Positions 1-7,452 of a stretch of DNA of 64,000 nucleotides are shown here, in pieces. Location: the NCBI GenBank assembly GCA_035647615.1, contig DASRND010000038.1, forward strand, positions 1 through 64,000. Direction: 5' to 3'. The stretch comes from Bacteroidales bacterium (lineage in GTDB: Bacteria; Bacteroidota; Bacteroidia; Bacteroidales; 4484-276). A program made the position numbers and the translations under genes. Position 1 is the stretch's first letter, and each line of letters starts with the position of its first letter. The notes beneath the pieces were generated by a model. That model worked only from the letters and a program-made list of their open reading frames with translations. It did not search any database and had not been told where the DNA came from.

Positions 1-13
1 AAAAAATACTTCT

Positions 14-142
14 GCTAACATCATGTATAAAACATTGGGGTTTAAGTGGTTATTTGAAGTTTTCTGCCCCGCATCAGCGCTTGTGTCGGCAGATAGGTAA
101 GAAGCCCGCAATCCCCAACGTTTCATACATGTGACCGTTAGT
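14..142 (+). repeat. attC-like site A
   Basis: The site starts with GCTAACA (14-20) and ends with CGTTAGT (136-142). Just inside lie two arms, starting CATGTAT near the left end and ending ATACATG near the right end, which pair over about 19 bp with two A-C mismatches. The central 70 bases hold an inner hairpin of TCTGCC (63-68) with GGCAGA (88-93). Bases 1-140 are identical to 3648-3787. The gene that should precede it lies outside the window. Confidence 0.75.
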
Positions 143-157
143 GGCAACCCGTTGGGA

Positions 158-186
158 CGATGCTAACTTTAAACATTTTAACTTTG
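158..186 (+). promoter_or_regulatory. Possible Bacteroidota promoter inside cassette 1
   Basis: TAACTTTG at 179-186 fits the Bacteroidota -7 element TAnnTTTG. The upstream part (TTTAAAC near 158) is only a weak -33 match. Transcription would start close to 192, about 10 bases before the ATG at 203. If real, this cassette carries its own promoter. Confidence 0.3.
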
Positions 187-202
187 AACAGACAACAAAA
201 AA

Positions 203-1249
203 ATGAAGACGATGAAAAATTTAATCTACATTCTACTTATCGGACTCTTACTAACCACAGGTTGCAAGAAGGACGAAGTAATTCCAACAGGTGCGACACT
301 TCCATTTGAAAATAACAACATCAAAATAGAACTTTTTGCAAATCCTGCACCTTCAAGCATTCGTGACATTTTTTTCTTCAATGCTTCAACTGGATTTGCA
401 GTTTCTTATGATGGTAAAATTTACAAGACGACAAACAACGGAGTTACTTGGGACTTAAAATACACTAATCCGACTACAAATCAACCGTTTTTTCAAATTC
501 TTTTTACCGATGCAAATGTTGGCTTTGTAGTTGGTGGTTCTAACTCTTGCGGTGGGACAGGTTGCGTTCCACCGGGCGGACTAATTCTAAAAACAACTGA
601 TGGCGGCAACAATTGGACAAAAATTTTACAAGCATCAAGTTTTGAGGAATTTGTTTCAATTTCTTCAAATAGTTCTGGCGACTTGTTTGCAATTTCGAAC
701 GGAACAAAAGGTAGAATTTACAAAAGCACAAACGCAGGTTTAAATTGGACAACTATTGACAGCCTGAATTTTAATTTGCAAAAAATATTCTTTGCTGACA
801 ACTTTGGTTATTGCTCAGGAATGAAAGGAAACATAATTCGTAGTAGCGACAATGGAACAACTTGGACTTTGAATACAACATTCACAGCTAACTACGCAAC
901 CGACATTAAGTTCATCAATGGAAATGGTTTTTGCATTGCAGACAATCAAATAGTTTACAAAACGACTGACAACGGAAACAATTGGGCACAATCTCTAAAT
1001 CATCAAAGTAGTTCTTTTGTTCTTAATCCATTGACAGCAAATAGCTGTTTAGTTTTTGGTGCTGGTGCATATTCTGGTGGCGACTTCGGGACTTGGAGTG
1101 GAAAAATTATACAAACAACAAACGCTGGAGATAATTGGACTGAAACAGAATTAAAAGAAATTGAACCAATAAGATATTCAAGCTTTTATTCAACGACTGA
1201 AGGATATGCGGTAGCAGGTAGTAAACTATTAAAAGTAAAAGTAAAGTAA
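203..1249 (+). CDS. Exported lipoprotein with Asp-box (BNR/Ycf48-like) repeats
   Basis: The 348-residue product starts with a lipoprotein signal: a short basic start, a Leu/Ile-rich core and the lipobox LTTGC (Cys 21), so it should be lipid-anchored in the envelope. The rest holds about six repeats of the form (I/V)YKTT(D/N)NGxxW, for example IYKTTNNGVTWDL, VYKTTDNGNNW and IIQTTNAGDNW. This is the Asp-box motif of BNR/sortilin and Ycf48 beta-propellers, so a six-bladed propeller is likely. The ligand is unknown. A second in-frame ATG at 212 would give an equally good signal peptide. It is the only gene of cassette 1 and ends 20 bases before the next site. Confidence 0.8.
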   Translation: MKTMKNLIYILLIGLLLTTGCKKDEVIPTGATLPFENNNIKIELFANPAPSSIRDIFFFNASTGFAVSYDGKIYKTTNNGVTWDLKYTNPTTNQPFFQILFTDANVGFVVGGSNSCGGTGCVPPGGLILKTTDGGNNWTKILQASSFEEFVSISSNSSGDLFAISNGTKGRIYKSTNAGLNWTTIDSLNFNLQKIFFADNFGYCSGMKGNIIRSSDNGTTWTLNTTFTANYATDIKFINGNGFCIADNQIVYKTTDNGNNWAQSLNHQSSSFVLNPLTANSCLVFGAGAYSGGDFGTWSGKIIQTTNAGDNWTETELKEIEPIRYSSFYSTTEGYAVAGSKLLKVKVK

Positions 1250-1269
1250 AAGGACGAATTCGGGCAGCC

Positions 1270-1399
1270 ACTAACAGGCGTTTGGCAAAAGTGGCGGTTC
1301 AGTACTCCGCAGACACATTTGTGGTTAATCAAAGTTTGGTTCTCCGCATCAACATTTGTGGTAAAAATTGCCACCTTCGCCAAGCGCCAAAACGTTAGC
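1270..1399 (+). repeat. attC-like site B
   Basis: The site starts ACTAACA (1270-1276) and ends CGTTAGC (1393-1399). The left arm GGCGTTTGGC...AGTGGC pairs with GCCACC...GCCAAGCGCC over 19 bp with mismatches at arm positions 5, 11 and 14. The loop contains a direct repeat of about 22 bp beginning CTCCGCA at 1305 and again at 1342, both carrying ACATTTGTGG. Confidence 0.8.
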
Positions 1400-1417
1400 T
1401 GTGATTTTAAAAAGACC

Positions 1418-1912
1418 GTGAACAAGACAAACAACATAATCGGACAACTACTTAGGTGGACATTTTTTATTCCACTTGCTGCGACAATTTATATTGTTTC
1501 AAAACTCTGTCTTTCCTGGACATTCTATTTCATAAGTAGCAATATGGTAGATGATATTAATTCGGTGGTCGACTATGGCGGACATTACATTTTAGGACCA
1601 TTGTTTGTTTTTTTAAGGGAAGCCTTTGCTGTTGGGTTTGGTGTTTACTCGGGTGTTTATCTCGTACCAAAGCATAAGAAAATTGTTTTTGCAGGTTTCA
1701 TTTTCCTTTGGTTAATGTTTCTTTTACTCATTTCATTTGCTATTGGTCTGACATTTTTCAGAATGGAATGGACAACTGAAAAACTACTGCGAAACTTGAC
1801 CGAAATAATTGCACAACTAATTGGATTAGTTATAGCTGGTATTTTCATTTGGAAAGAACAAAAACAAATTGAAGAGCATAACTATTCCGACTTTGAACTA
1901 TTAGATAACTAA
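1418..1912 (+). CDS. Small multi-pass membrane protein, unknown function
   Basis: I place the start at GTG 1418 because the open frame upstream runs back into the attC-like site, which is non-coding. This gives 164 residues. About four hydrophobic segments are visible (near residues 10-35, 60-85, 92-115 and 130-150), followed by a charged C-tail. No catalytic motif is recognised. It is the first of three membrane-protein genes in cassette 2, 19 bases ahead of the next. Membrane-protein cassettes of unknown function are common in integrons. Confidence 0.6.
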   Translation: MNKTNNIIGQLLRWTFFIPLAATIYIVSKLCLSWTFYFISSNMVDDINSVVDYGGHYILGPLFVFLREAFAVGFGVYSGVYLVPKHKKIVFAGFIFLWLMFLLLISFAIGLTFFRMEWTTEKLLRNLTEIIAQLIGLVIAGIFIWKEQKQIEEHNYSDFELLDN

Positions 1913-1931
1913 CAATTAAATTCAAATAAAT

Positions 1932-2354
1932 ATGGACAATCCAATCGTAAAAATTCTGCGTTTTCTTATCTTTTTCCCAATTTGCTTTATTGCAATGGCT
2001 ATTGTCAATTGGGGTCTTGGACACTTGCTAATTTGGTTTATAGGTTTAAGCAAGTTTTGGTTCATCGTGGTAATTATTTTTCTCGGTGGGACAATTTGGG
2101 GACTATTTAAAATGCTGGCTTCATTACTTGTAATGTTAGCAGCATACATTTCTCCAATCAAGTGGCTTGGGACTTTAACAATTTCAATCCTTGCATTAAT
2201 TAACGGTGGTATTTTAGGCTATAATCTTTGGACTTTAAAAGAAGATTATTCTGGCTGGGAAACATTCGGTGCAGTGGTTGCGACACTACTTGTATTAGAA
2301 CTAACATTTGCATTAATATATGGAGCAGCAGCAGCAAGTGAAGAACATTACTAA
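1932..2354 (+). CDS. Small multi-pass membrane protein, unknown function
   Basis: The 140-residue product is almost entirely hydrophobic. About four membrane spans can be drawn (residues 8-30, 38-60, 75-98 and 112-135) with short polar links, and it ends in AAAASEEHY. Its start, NPIVKILRFLIF, resembles the start of the next gene (KPIVKILLTVLF), hinting at related N-terminal helices or shared ancestry. The 3' end overlaps the next reading frame, so the two are probably translationally coupled. Confidence 0.6.
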   Translation: MDNPIVKILRFLIFFPICFIAMAIVNWGLGHLLIWFIGLSKFWFIVVIIFLGGTIWGLFKMLASLLVMLAAYISPIKWLGTLTISILALINGGILGYNLWTLKEDYSGWETFGAVVATLLVLELTFALIYGAAAASEEHY

Positions 2355-2661
2355 ACCAATTGTAAAAATTTTATTGACAGTATTATTTCTATGCTGTCTA
2401 CTTGATATGCCCTATGGGTATTTTCAGTTGGTTCGTTTTGTTGGTATGACTGGATTTATTGTCCTCGCATACCTTGACAAAGAGAAAGAAGACAAAACAA
2501 TAATGATAATTTGGATTTGTTCCGCTGTTCTAATTAATCCGATTTTTAAAATAGCACTTGGTAGGACAATTTGGAACATCGTTGACGTTATTTGGAGTAT
2601 TGTTTTGTTGACGACTTTAATAATTGATTACAATGCTGACAGAAAGAAAAACCACAGCTAA
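2320..2661 (+). CDS. DUF6804-like small membrane protein
   Basis: The 113-residue product carries MPYGYFQLVRFVGM and IWNIVDVIW, which I recognise from memory as resembling the small membrane family DUF6804. Three to four spans are visible and the tail is basic. The annotated ATG at 2320 lies 35 bases inside the preceding gene; GTG 2338 is an in-frame alternative that shortens the overlap and aligns the start with its neighbour. The TAA stop (2659-2661) is formed by the GCTAACA box of the following recombination site, so gene and site abut exactly. Confidence 0.6.
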   Translation: MEQQQQVKNITKPIVKILLTVLFLCCLLDMPYGYFQLVRFVGMTGFIVLAYLDKEKEDKTIMIIWICSAVLINPIFKIALGRTIWNIVDVIWSIVLLTTLIIDYNADRKKNHS

Positions 2662-2785
2662 CAGCACCTAAAAAAAATGGCGGGGGCAGTGCGAATACAA
2701 ACATTTGTGCAACTAATAAAGTTTGGTGGGTATAGACAGTTTAGTGTTCCAAAGCCGCCACTTCTTTTAGCTGCAAACCGTTAGC
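2657..2785 (+). repeat. attC-like site C
   Basis: The site starts GCTAACA (2657-2663) and ends CGTTAGC (2779-2785). The left arm GCACCTAAAA...TGGCGG pairs with CCGCCA...TTTTAGCTGC over 20 bp with mismatches at arm positions 4, 11 and 14. The loop shares ACATTTGTGCAA with the loop of site F. Confidence 0.8.
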
Positions 2786-2806
2786 AGAAATATTAAATCA
2801 GACAAC

Positions 2807-3649
2807 ATGAAATATCAAATAAGATTTTTAAACGTAATATTTGTTTTGACAGCTTTTTTAACGCTTTATAGTTGCCAAAAAGATGATGAGATACCAGAAT
2901 GGAATGAAAAACTATTCGTAGTAGACAAGATATACAATTACGACAACGACCTTGTGGCAGAATATTTTTATAACAACAAAAACCAACTTATAAAAAAGTA
3001 TGTAACTGAACATTTGGGCAATAACTATCAGCAAGAATGGGCTTCTTACTCAGATGAATTTGAATATCATGATGGTCTTGTTTCAAAAATTATTCATAAA
3101 GACATTTCGCACAATATGTTTAATTATGAAACCCATATCATCTACAATTCTAACGGAAAAATAACGAAAACTGAAGTATACAAAGAAGGTCTGCAAATTT
3201 CTTCTAACTCAAATTATAGATACAAAGATGACTATCTAACGGGAATTTTAAAGTACAACTTTGGAACCTTGGTTTATAGGGATTCATTAGTATATAACAA
3301 TACAGGAAATGTAAGTAAATATATATACGAAAGCCCAGAAATGAATTTATTGGGAGAGCCAATACCGGGAACAAAAATAACTACCATTCAAGAATTTAAT
3401 TACGATAATCATTCGAGACCTAACTTTAATCTTGACTATCTTTTCATTTATGAACCTCTTCCATTTTTTGAAGAAGCAGATATACAAAGGCAATTATCTA
3501 CAAATAATATGACTGAGTTTATTGGTGGAACAAAATGGATATATGCATATAATGAACACGGACTACCTTCTGCAATAGAGGTTAAATGGAAAGATATTGA
3601 AACAACTTTGCCTATGTTATTAAGAATAGAATACAAAAAAATAGAATAA
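2807..3649 (+). CDS. Lipoprotein, unknown function
   Basis: The 280-residue product has a lipoprotein signal ending LYSC followed by QKDDE, as in many Bacteroidota surface lipoproteins. The mature part is rich in Tyr and Asn and has repeated strand-like units such as EYFYNNKNQLIKKY, HIIYNSNGKITKTEVY and LVYNNTGNVSKYIY. These resemble the beta-repeats of DUF4595/RHS-like lipoproteins. No active site is evident. The ATG lies only 21 bases after the CGTTAGC box of site C, and this is the sole gene of cassette 3. Confidence 0.7.
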   Translation: MKYQIRFLNVIFVLTAFLTLYSCQKDDEIPEWNEKLFVVDKIYNYDNDLVAEYFYNNKNQLIKKYVTEHLGNNYQQEWASYSDEFEYHDGLVSKIIHKDISHNMFNYETHIIYNSNGKITKTEVYKEGLQISSNSNYRYKDDYLTGILKYNFGTLVYRDSLVYNNTGNVSKYIYESPEMNLLGEPIPGTKITTIQEFNYDNHSRPNFNLDYLFIYEPLPFFEEADIQRQLSTNNMTEFIGGTKWIYAYNEHGLPSAIEVKWKDIETTLPMLLRIEYKKIE

Positions 3650-3660
3650 AAAATACTTCT

Positions 3661-3789
3661 GCTAACATCATGTATAAAACATTGGGGTTTAAGTGGTTAT
3701 TTGAAGTTTTCTGCCCCGCATCAGCGCTTGTGTCGGCAGATAGGTAAGAAGCCCGCAATCCCCAACGTTTCATACATGTGACCGTTACC
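3661..3789 (+). repeat. attC-like site D (identical copy of site A)
   Basis: Bases 3648-3787 match 1-140 without a difference. The site starts GCTAACA and ends CGTTACC (3783-3789). Identity with site A stops right after GTTA, where the two downstream cassettes diverge. That position agrees with exchange at the conserved G/TT point of an attC-type site. Confidence 0.75.
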
Positions 3790-3840
3790 AACAAGGTTAA
3801 AAAACAATATGTGATGCGCAAATTAAATAAGAATTAAAAC

Positions 3841-5415
3841 ATGAATAAAGTATACAGACCCAAATGGAATAGTGGCAGATATCATAAAACTGGGAAAGAC
3901 AGATTGGCCTTATTGTACAATAAATTGGAAGGGATGTCTTTTTTATTTGAAGGTGATTCCGCTGATATCATTAACGAACTTTTAAAATATCAGACAAATA
4001 AACCAATTCTCATTTCAAATTTATTGAAAATAGGAGACGAATCTTTCTTGAAGGAAGATATAATAGGGTTTTGTAATGAATTAATTAGTGTAGGCCTATT
4101 AACACCTAAAATATTTAATGCCACAGAAGTTAATCAATTAAGAAAAATTATAAGTGAACAACGAAGAAACGAAATTGATACTGTTGAAAAAACAATACAA
4201 GAAAAATTGCCATTTGAAATTAGTTCTGCGGAAAGGGACTATTCAAATTTTATTGAAAAGGATGGCATTCCTTTATCTGTTATGATAGAATTAACATATA
4301 ATTGTAACGAGAAATGTATTCATTGCTACAATCCGGGTGCAGCAAGAAATAACAATGAAAAATCTGAAAGACATTTACTGAAAGAATTGAATTTTATTGA
4401 TTATGTAAGTTTAATAAAAGAATTAAAAGAATTAGGTGTTGCTAAAATTTCGCTCACAGGAGGTGAACCCTTTATAAAAAAAGATATATGGAAGATAATT
4501 GAGCTAATTCATCAGCATGGTTTTTCATTTGATATTTTTACTAATGGATTAGCTTTAATAGATAATGTAGATAAGCTAACACAATATTTTCCTCAATCAG
4601 TTAAGTTATCAGTTTATAGTGCAGATGAAGAAATACACGACTCTATAACTCGTATTAAAGGCTCTTTAGCAAAAACACTAAAGGTTGCTGCTGATTTACA
4701 AAAAAACGGAGTGCCTATTTACTTCAACTGTCCGGTAATGAAAAATAATTTATCAAGTTATCATACTGTTTATGATTTGGCAAAAAAATATACTGCACTT
4801 GCTCAATTTGATGTTAATTTAGCTGATTCATTAGATGGTGATATTGCAGTTTCTCAACTATTACAAGTATCTAACGAGCAATTAGAAATCCTTTTAAGAG
4901 ATTCCAACATTCCATTGTATGTTGGAAAAGAAGCTCCTGATTTTGGAAAAAAAAGACTGCTAAAAAATGAACCATTTTGTGGCGCAGGTTTAAGTTTTTT
5001 TAATATAACGCCAGAAGGGAATATAACACCTTGTAATGCTTTTCCTACAAGTTTTGGAAATCTTAAGGATACAAGTTTTAAGGATATTGTTTTTAGTTCT
5101 GAAATATTAAAAAAATGGCAAAGCATTACTATTATCGACTATGAAGAATGTGGTGCTTACGAGCAATGTTGGTATTGTAACAGATGTCCTGGACAAAGTT
5201 TTATTGAACACGGCAATGCTTTGAAAAAAAGTACTGCGAATCACAAAATTGCTAAAATTCGTTTTGAACTAGCAAAAAAAATTAAAGATGGAAATGACCC
5301 CCTCGGAGGAAGAAAACCACATGAAGTATTAAAAGATGGTGAAATTATAATTACAAAGAAAGTGATATCTATAAAAACGAATAAAAATTATAGGAATAAT
5401 TCTATGGAATTATGA
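3841..5415 (+). CDS. Radical SAM/SPASM peptide maturase
   Basis: The product has 524 residues. Residues 1-100 look like a small PqqD-type peptide-recognition (RRE) domain, inferred from size and position only. The radical SAM core follows: cluster motif C155-NEK-C159-IH-C162, then SLTGGEP, the glycine motif that binds S-adenosylmethionine. The C-terminal SPASM-like region has Cys 380, 398, 437, 443, 446 and 449, enough for auxiliary iron-sulfur clusters, though the spacing is not the textbook seven-Cys pattern. Enzymes of this plan install cross-links or epimers on ribosomal peptides. A 34-residue Cys-containing peptide gene starts 60 bases downstream and is the obvious substrate candidate. 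It is the first gene of the long cassette 4. Confidence 0.85.
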   Translation: MNKVYRPKWNSGRYHKTGKDRLALLYNKLEGMSFLFEGDSADIINELLKYQTNKPILISNLLKIGDESFLKEDIIGFCNELISVGLLTPKIFNATEVNQLRKIISEQRRNEIDTVEKTIQEKLPFEISSAERDYSNFIEKDGIPLSVMIELTYNCNEKCIHCYNPGAARNNNEKSERHLLKELNFIDYVSLIKELKELGVAKISLTGGEPFIKKDIWKIIELIHQHGFSFDIFTNGLALIDNVDKLTQYFPQSVKLSVYSADEEIHDSITRIKGSLAKTLKVAADLQKNGVPIYFNCPVMKNNLSSYHTVYDLAKKYTALAQFDVNLADSLDGDIAVSQLLQVSNEQLEILLRDSNIPLYVGKEAPDFGKKRLLKNEPFCGAGLSFFNITPEGNITPCNAFPTSFGNLKDTSFKDIVFSSEILKKWQSITIIDYEECGAYEQCWYCNRCPGQSFIEHGNALKKSTANHKIAKIRFELAKKIKDGNDPLGGRKPHEVLKDGEIIITKKVISIKTNKNYRNNSMEL

Positions 5416-5475
5416 AAAGAAATTTATGGTCAAATTACCTCACCATAAGTAGGTAATTCATTTAAATTTTTAGAT

Positions 5476-5580
5476 ATGAAAAAGAATCTTAAAATTTTAA
5501 AAGCTTCTACGACAATTACAATGTCGAATTGCCCAAGAGCGTCAGAGTATCAATGTGGTACTTCGTATAGAAGATCGTAG
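5476..5580 (+). CDS. Candidate RiPP precursor peptide (34 residues)
   Basis: The short frame encodes MKKNLKILKASTTIT, then MSNCPRASEYQCGTSYRRS. The first half looks like a leader: basic and hydrophobic. The second half looks like a core with Cys 19 and Cys 27 separated by seven residues, plus Pro, two Tyr and two terminal Arg. It sits between a radical SAM maturase and a perfect hairpin, the usual place for a precursor. Function is inferred from size, composition and position; I know of no homologue. Cys-to-alpha-carbon or Cys-to-side-chain thioether bonds would be the first chemistry to consider. Confidence 0.6.
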   Translation: MKKNLKILKASTTITMSNCPRASEYQCGTSYRRS

Positions 5581-5587
5581 GAATTAG

Positions 5588-5620
5588 TGCTTGGGGTAAC
5601 AGATCTGTTACCCCAAAGCA
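5588..5620 (+). terminator. Perfect hairpin after the precursor gene (attenuator-like)
   Basis: Bases 5591-5616 are a perfect 26-base palindrome (TTGGGGTAAC..GTTACCCCAA), extended by TGC/GCA with one bulged A. It is followed by TTTCTT. It lies 10 bases after the peptide stop and ends 17 bases before the next gene. It could stabilise the upstream mRNA and partly terminate, giving far more precursor than downstream product. Confidence 0.7.
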
Positions 5621-5637
5621 TTTCTTAAATATTATTT

Positions 5638-6492
5638 ATGAGAACAGAAGGAATAAAGTTAAACTGTAAAAGGGTTGATATTGATAATGTTTTATATCAA
5701 AATAAAGAGGTTGTCTTACAAAACTATATTATTACAAGCGAGTTAACGGACCTTGAATTGATTTCGCCATCTCCAATACATGGTAGAAGTATCATTACAC
5801 ATTTCAATAAAAAAACCAATAGGTATACTATTACCAAAGGCAATGGTTTAACTTATTTTCCTTATGGTTTTGTTAACACAAAAGAGCTCGATTATAATGT
5901 TTGGGGGTATCTAAACAAACAAGATGCTACAAGGGATTATTTAAGTGGTATTTATATTAATGAACTTGGAATAAAAACAAACTTAATGGAAGCTGTTTTT
6001 TCCATTTTACCTCAAAAGGTAAAAACTTTTGGAAAAGAACAAGTATTAAAACCTTATATTCTACAATATAGCGTTTTGTGTCCTTACAGGATACATGATT
6101 TACCATTTATCTCAAAAAAGACACAGGATTATTATGTTAATCAATGGCAGAATTTTACACAAGAAAATTATAACGATTTCCATTGTATTGCAGCGGATAT
6201 AATGCTGGGAAACATTAAAATAATGCATTCCAATAATGTTTTACATAATGCTATTCATGGTCAAAATTATACACTATCTCTAGAATTATTAGATTTTGAA
6301 TTAGCACGTACTCCAATTACACCTTATTTAAGAGAAGAAGATGAAGAACGTTACACAATCTTATTTAATCGCGAAATTATTCAAACACTAGAAATTGTGA
6401 ATTATATTGCATTCTTCTTAAAAGAGAGAATTAACATTAAAACATTAAAAAACATATTTAATAAATACGGATATGATAATTTGCATTCTTAA
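5638..6492 (+). CDS. RiPP-associated protein with kinase-like motif, unknown function
   Basis: The 284-residue product has no signal peptide and no membrane span. Residues about 195-230 read NVLHNAIHGQNYTL followed by LELLDFELART. A His-x-x-Asn element and an Asp-Phe-Glu element spaced this way resemble the catalytic and metal loops (HxDxxxxN ... DFG) of kinase-fold enzymes, so a phosphotransferase or AMPylase-like fold is possible. This is inference; the usual catalytic Asp is not evident. It shares a cassette and orientation with the radical SAM enzyme and the peptide, so it may be a second tailoring enzyme, an immunity factor or a regulator. Confidence 0.5.
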   Translation: MRTEGIKLNCKRVDIDNVLYQNKEVVLQNYIITSELTDLELISPSPIHGRSIITHFNKKTNRYTITKGNGLTYFPYGFVNTKELDYNVWGYLNKQDATRDYLSGIYINELGIKTNLMEAVFSILPQKVKTFGKEQVLKPYILQYSVLCPYRIHDLPFISKKTQDYYVNQWQNFTQENYNDFHCIAADIMLGNIKIMHSNNVLHNAIHGQNYTLSLELLDFELARTPITPYLREEDEERYTILFNREIIQTLEIVNYIAFFLKERINIKTLKNIFNKYGYDNLHS

Positions 6493-6518
6493 AAACAACA
6501 AGCTAATAAAACCCAGTT

Positions 6519-6647
6519 GGTAACAAAAAATATAGTGCATTTGGCAGATTGTGCTAAATTTGAAGATGATAGCGATAAATAAACATAGTTGTAAATTGAA
6601 AGATTGGAGCATTGAAATGCCAAACGCACCATATTCAAACCGTTATA
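6519..6647 (+). repeat. attC-like site E
   Basis: The site starts GGTAACA (6519-6525) and ends CGTTATA (6641-6647). The arms ATATAGTGCATTTGGCA and TGCCAAACGCACCATAT pair over 17 bp with two A-C mismatches. The loop is AT-rich and unlike the other loops. Confidence 0.75.
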
Positions 6648-6691
6648 GCCAATAGTAACGACACACAAAACGACAACTTAACATTAGACAA

Positions 6692-6970
6692 ATGAGCATT
6701 ACAACCGCAGACATTCAAAAAGCATTAAAAATAAAAAAAGTAGTTACTGAGTATTTTGACAATTCAACTCAAACGACAGTAATGGCGAAGGACTTAATGA
6801 AATTATTTATTTCAAAAGGAATATTCACGAAAGACCACCAAGATGGATTTCCCATTCGTGAATTTCTAAGAGAATTGGAAAAAGGTAAAAACTTAAAGCT
6901 CATTCCTCAAGCACATTTTGAGCAAAAAGAGCAAAACAAAAACTGGTATTTTATAAAATCTAACAAATAA
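6692..6970 (+). CDS. Small protein of the nuclease cassette, unknown function
   Basis: The 92-residue product is charged and predicted helical (ADIQKALKIKKVV, then MAKDLMKLFISKG) and ends in strand-like NKNWYFIK. A small winged-helix or DNA-binding role is plausible but not shown. It is the first gene of cassette 5, five bases ahead of the GIY-YIG gene, so the three genes should be one transcript. It could be a regulator, a specificity subunit or an antitoxin-like partner. Confidence 0.6.
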   Translation: MSITTADIQKALKIKKVVTEYFDNSTQTTVMAKDLMKLFISKGIFTKDHQDGFPIREFLRELEKGKNLKLIPQAHFEQKEQNKNWYFIKSNK

Positions 6971-6975
6971 ACCTT

Positions 6976-7452
6976 ATGACCTTTAACGACATTGACGAGA
7001 TAAAAAAAGCTGGATTTTCAGGCTTTAAAAAAATGAGTGAATTGTTTCTTGACAGTTCAATGCTTCCCAACAACAACGGTGTTTACCTTGTACTTAACAT
7101 TGACAATAAACCTGGAGATTTTTTAACGGTTGGTTCGGGCGGACACTTCAAAGGAAAAGACCCAAATATTTCTTTGGCAGAATTAAAATCTAATTGGGTT
7201 GAAAATACAAAAGTTGTTTATATTGGAAAAGCAACTTCATTAAGGTCAAGGCTTAAACAGTATTTCGGTTTTGGACAAGGGAAAAATATTGGGCATTACG
7301 GTGGCAGACTAATATGGCAATTAAAATACTCCAAAGACCTTGTTGTTTGTTGGAAATCCCTGACAATTGACCCAAGAGAATTTGAAGCCGACCTAATTCA
7401 ACAATTTGTAAAAACTTTCGGTTGCAGACCGTTTGCAAATCTCGCTAACTAA
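6976..7452 (+). CDS. GIY-YIG family nuclease
   Basis: The 158-residue product contains the family's ordered motifs: GVYLVL near residue 35, VVYIGKA near residue 77, then LRSRLKQYF with the catalytic Arg, and FEADLIQQF with the metal-binding Glu near residue 138. GIY-YIG domains cut DNA with one divalent metal and occur in homing, repair and restriction enzymes. The domain fills nearly the whole protein, so target choice must come from its short N-terminus or from partners. Its TAA overlaps the ATG of the Mrr-like gene by one base (TAATG), which means coupled translation. Confidence 0.8.
   Translation: MTFNDIDEIKKAGFSGFKKMSELFLDSSMLPNNNGVYLVLNIDNKPGDFLTVGSGGHFKGKDPNISLAELKSNWVENTKVVYIGKATSLRSRLKQYFGFGQGKNIGHYGGRLIWQLKYSKDLVVCWKSLTIDPREFEADLIQQFVKTFGCRPFANLAN

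Noticed and set aside
1319..1417. Upstream extension of the first gene of cassette 2
   Set aside because: It runs through the structured attC-like site, whose sequence is explained by the stem and loop.
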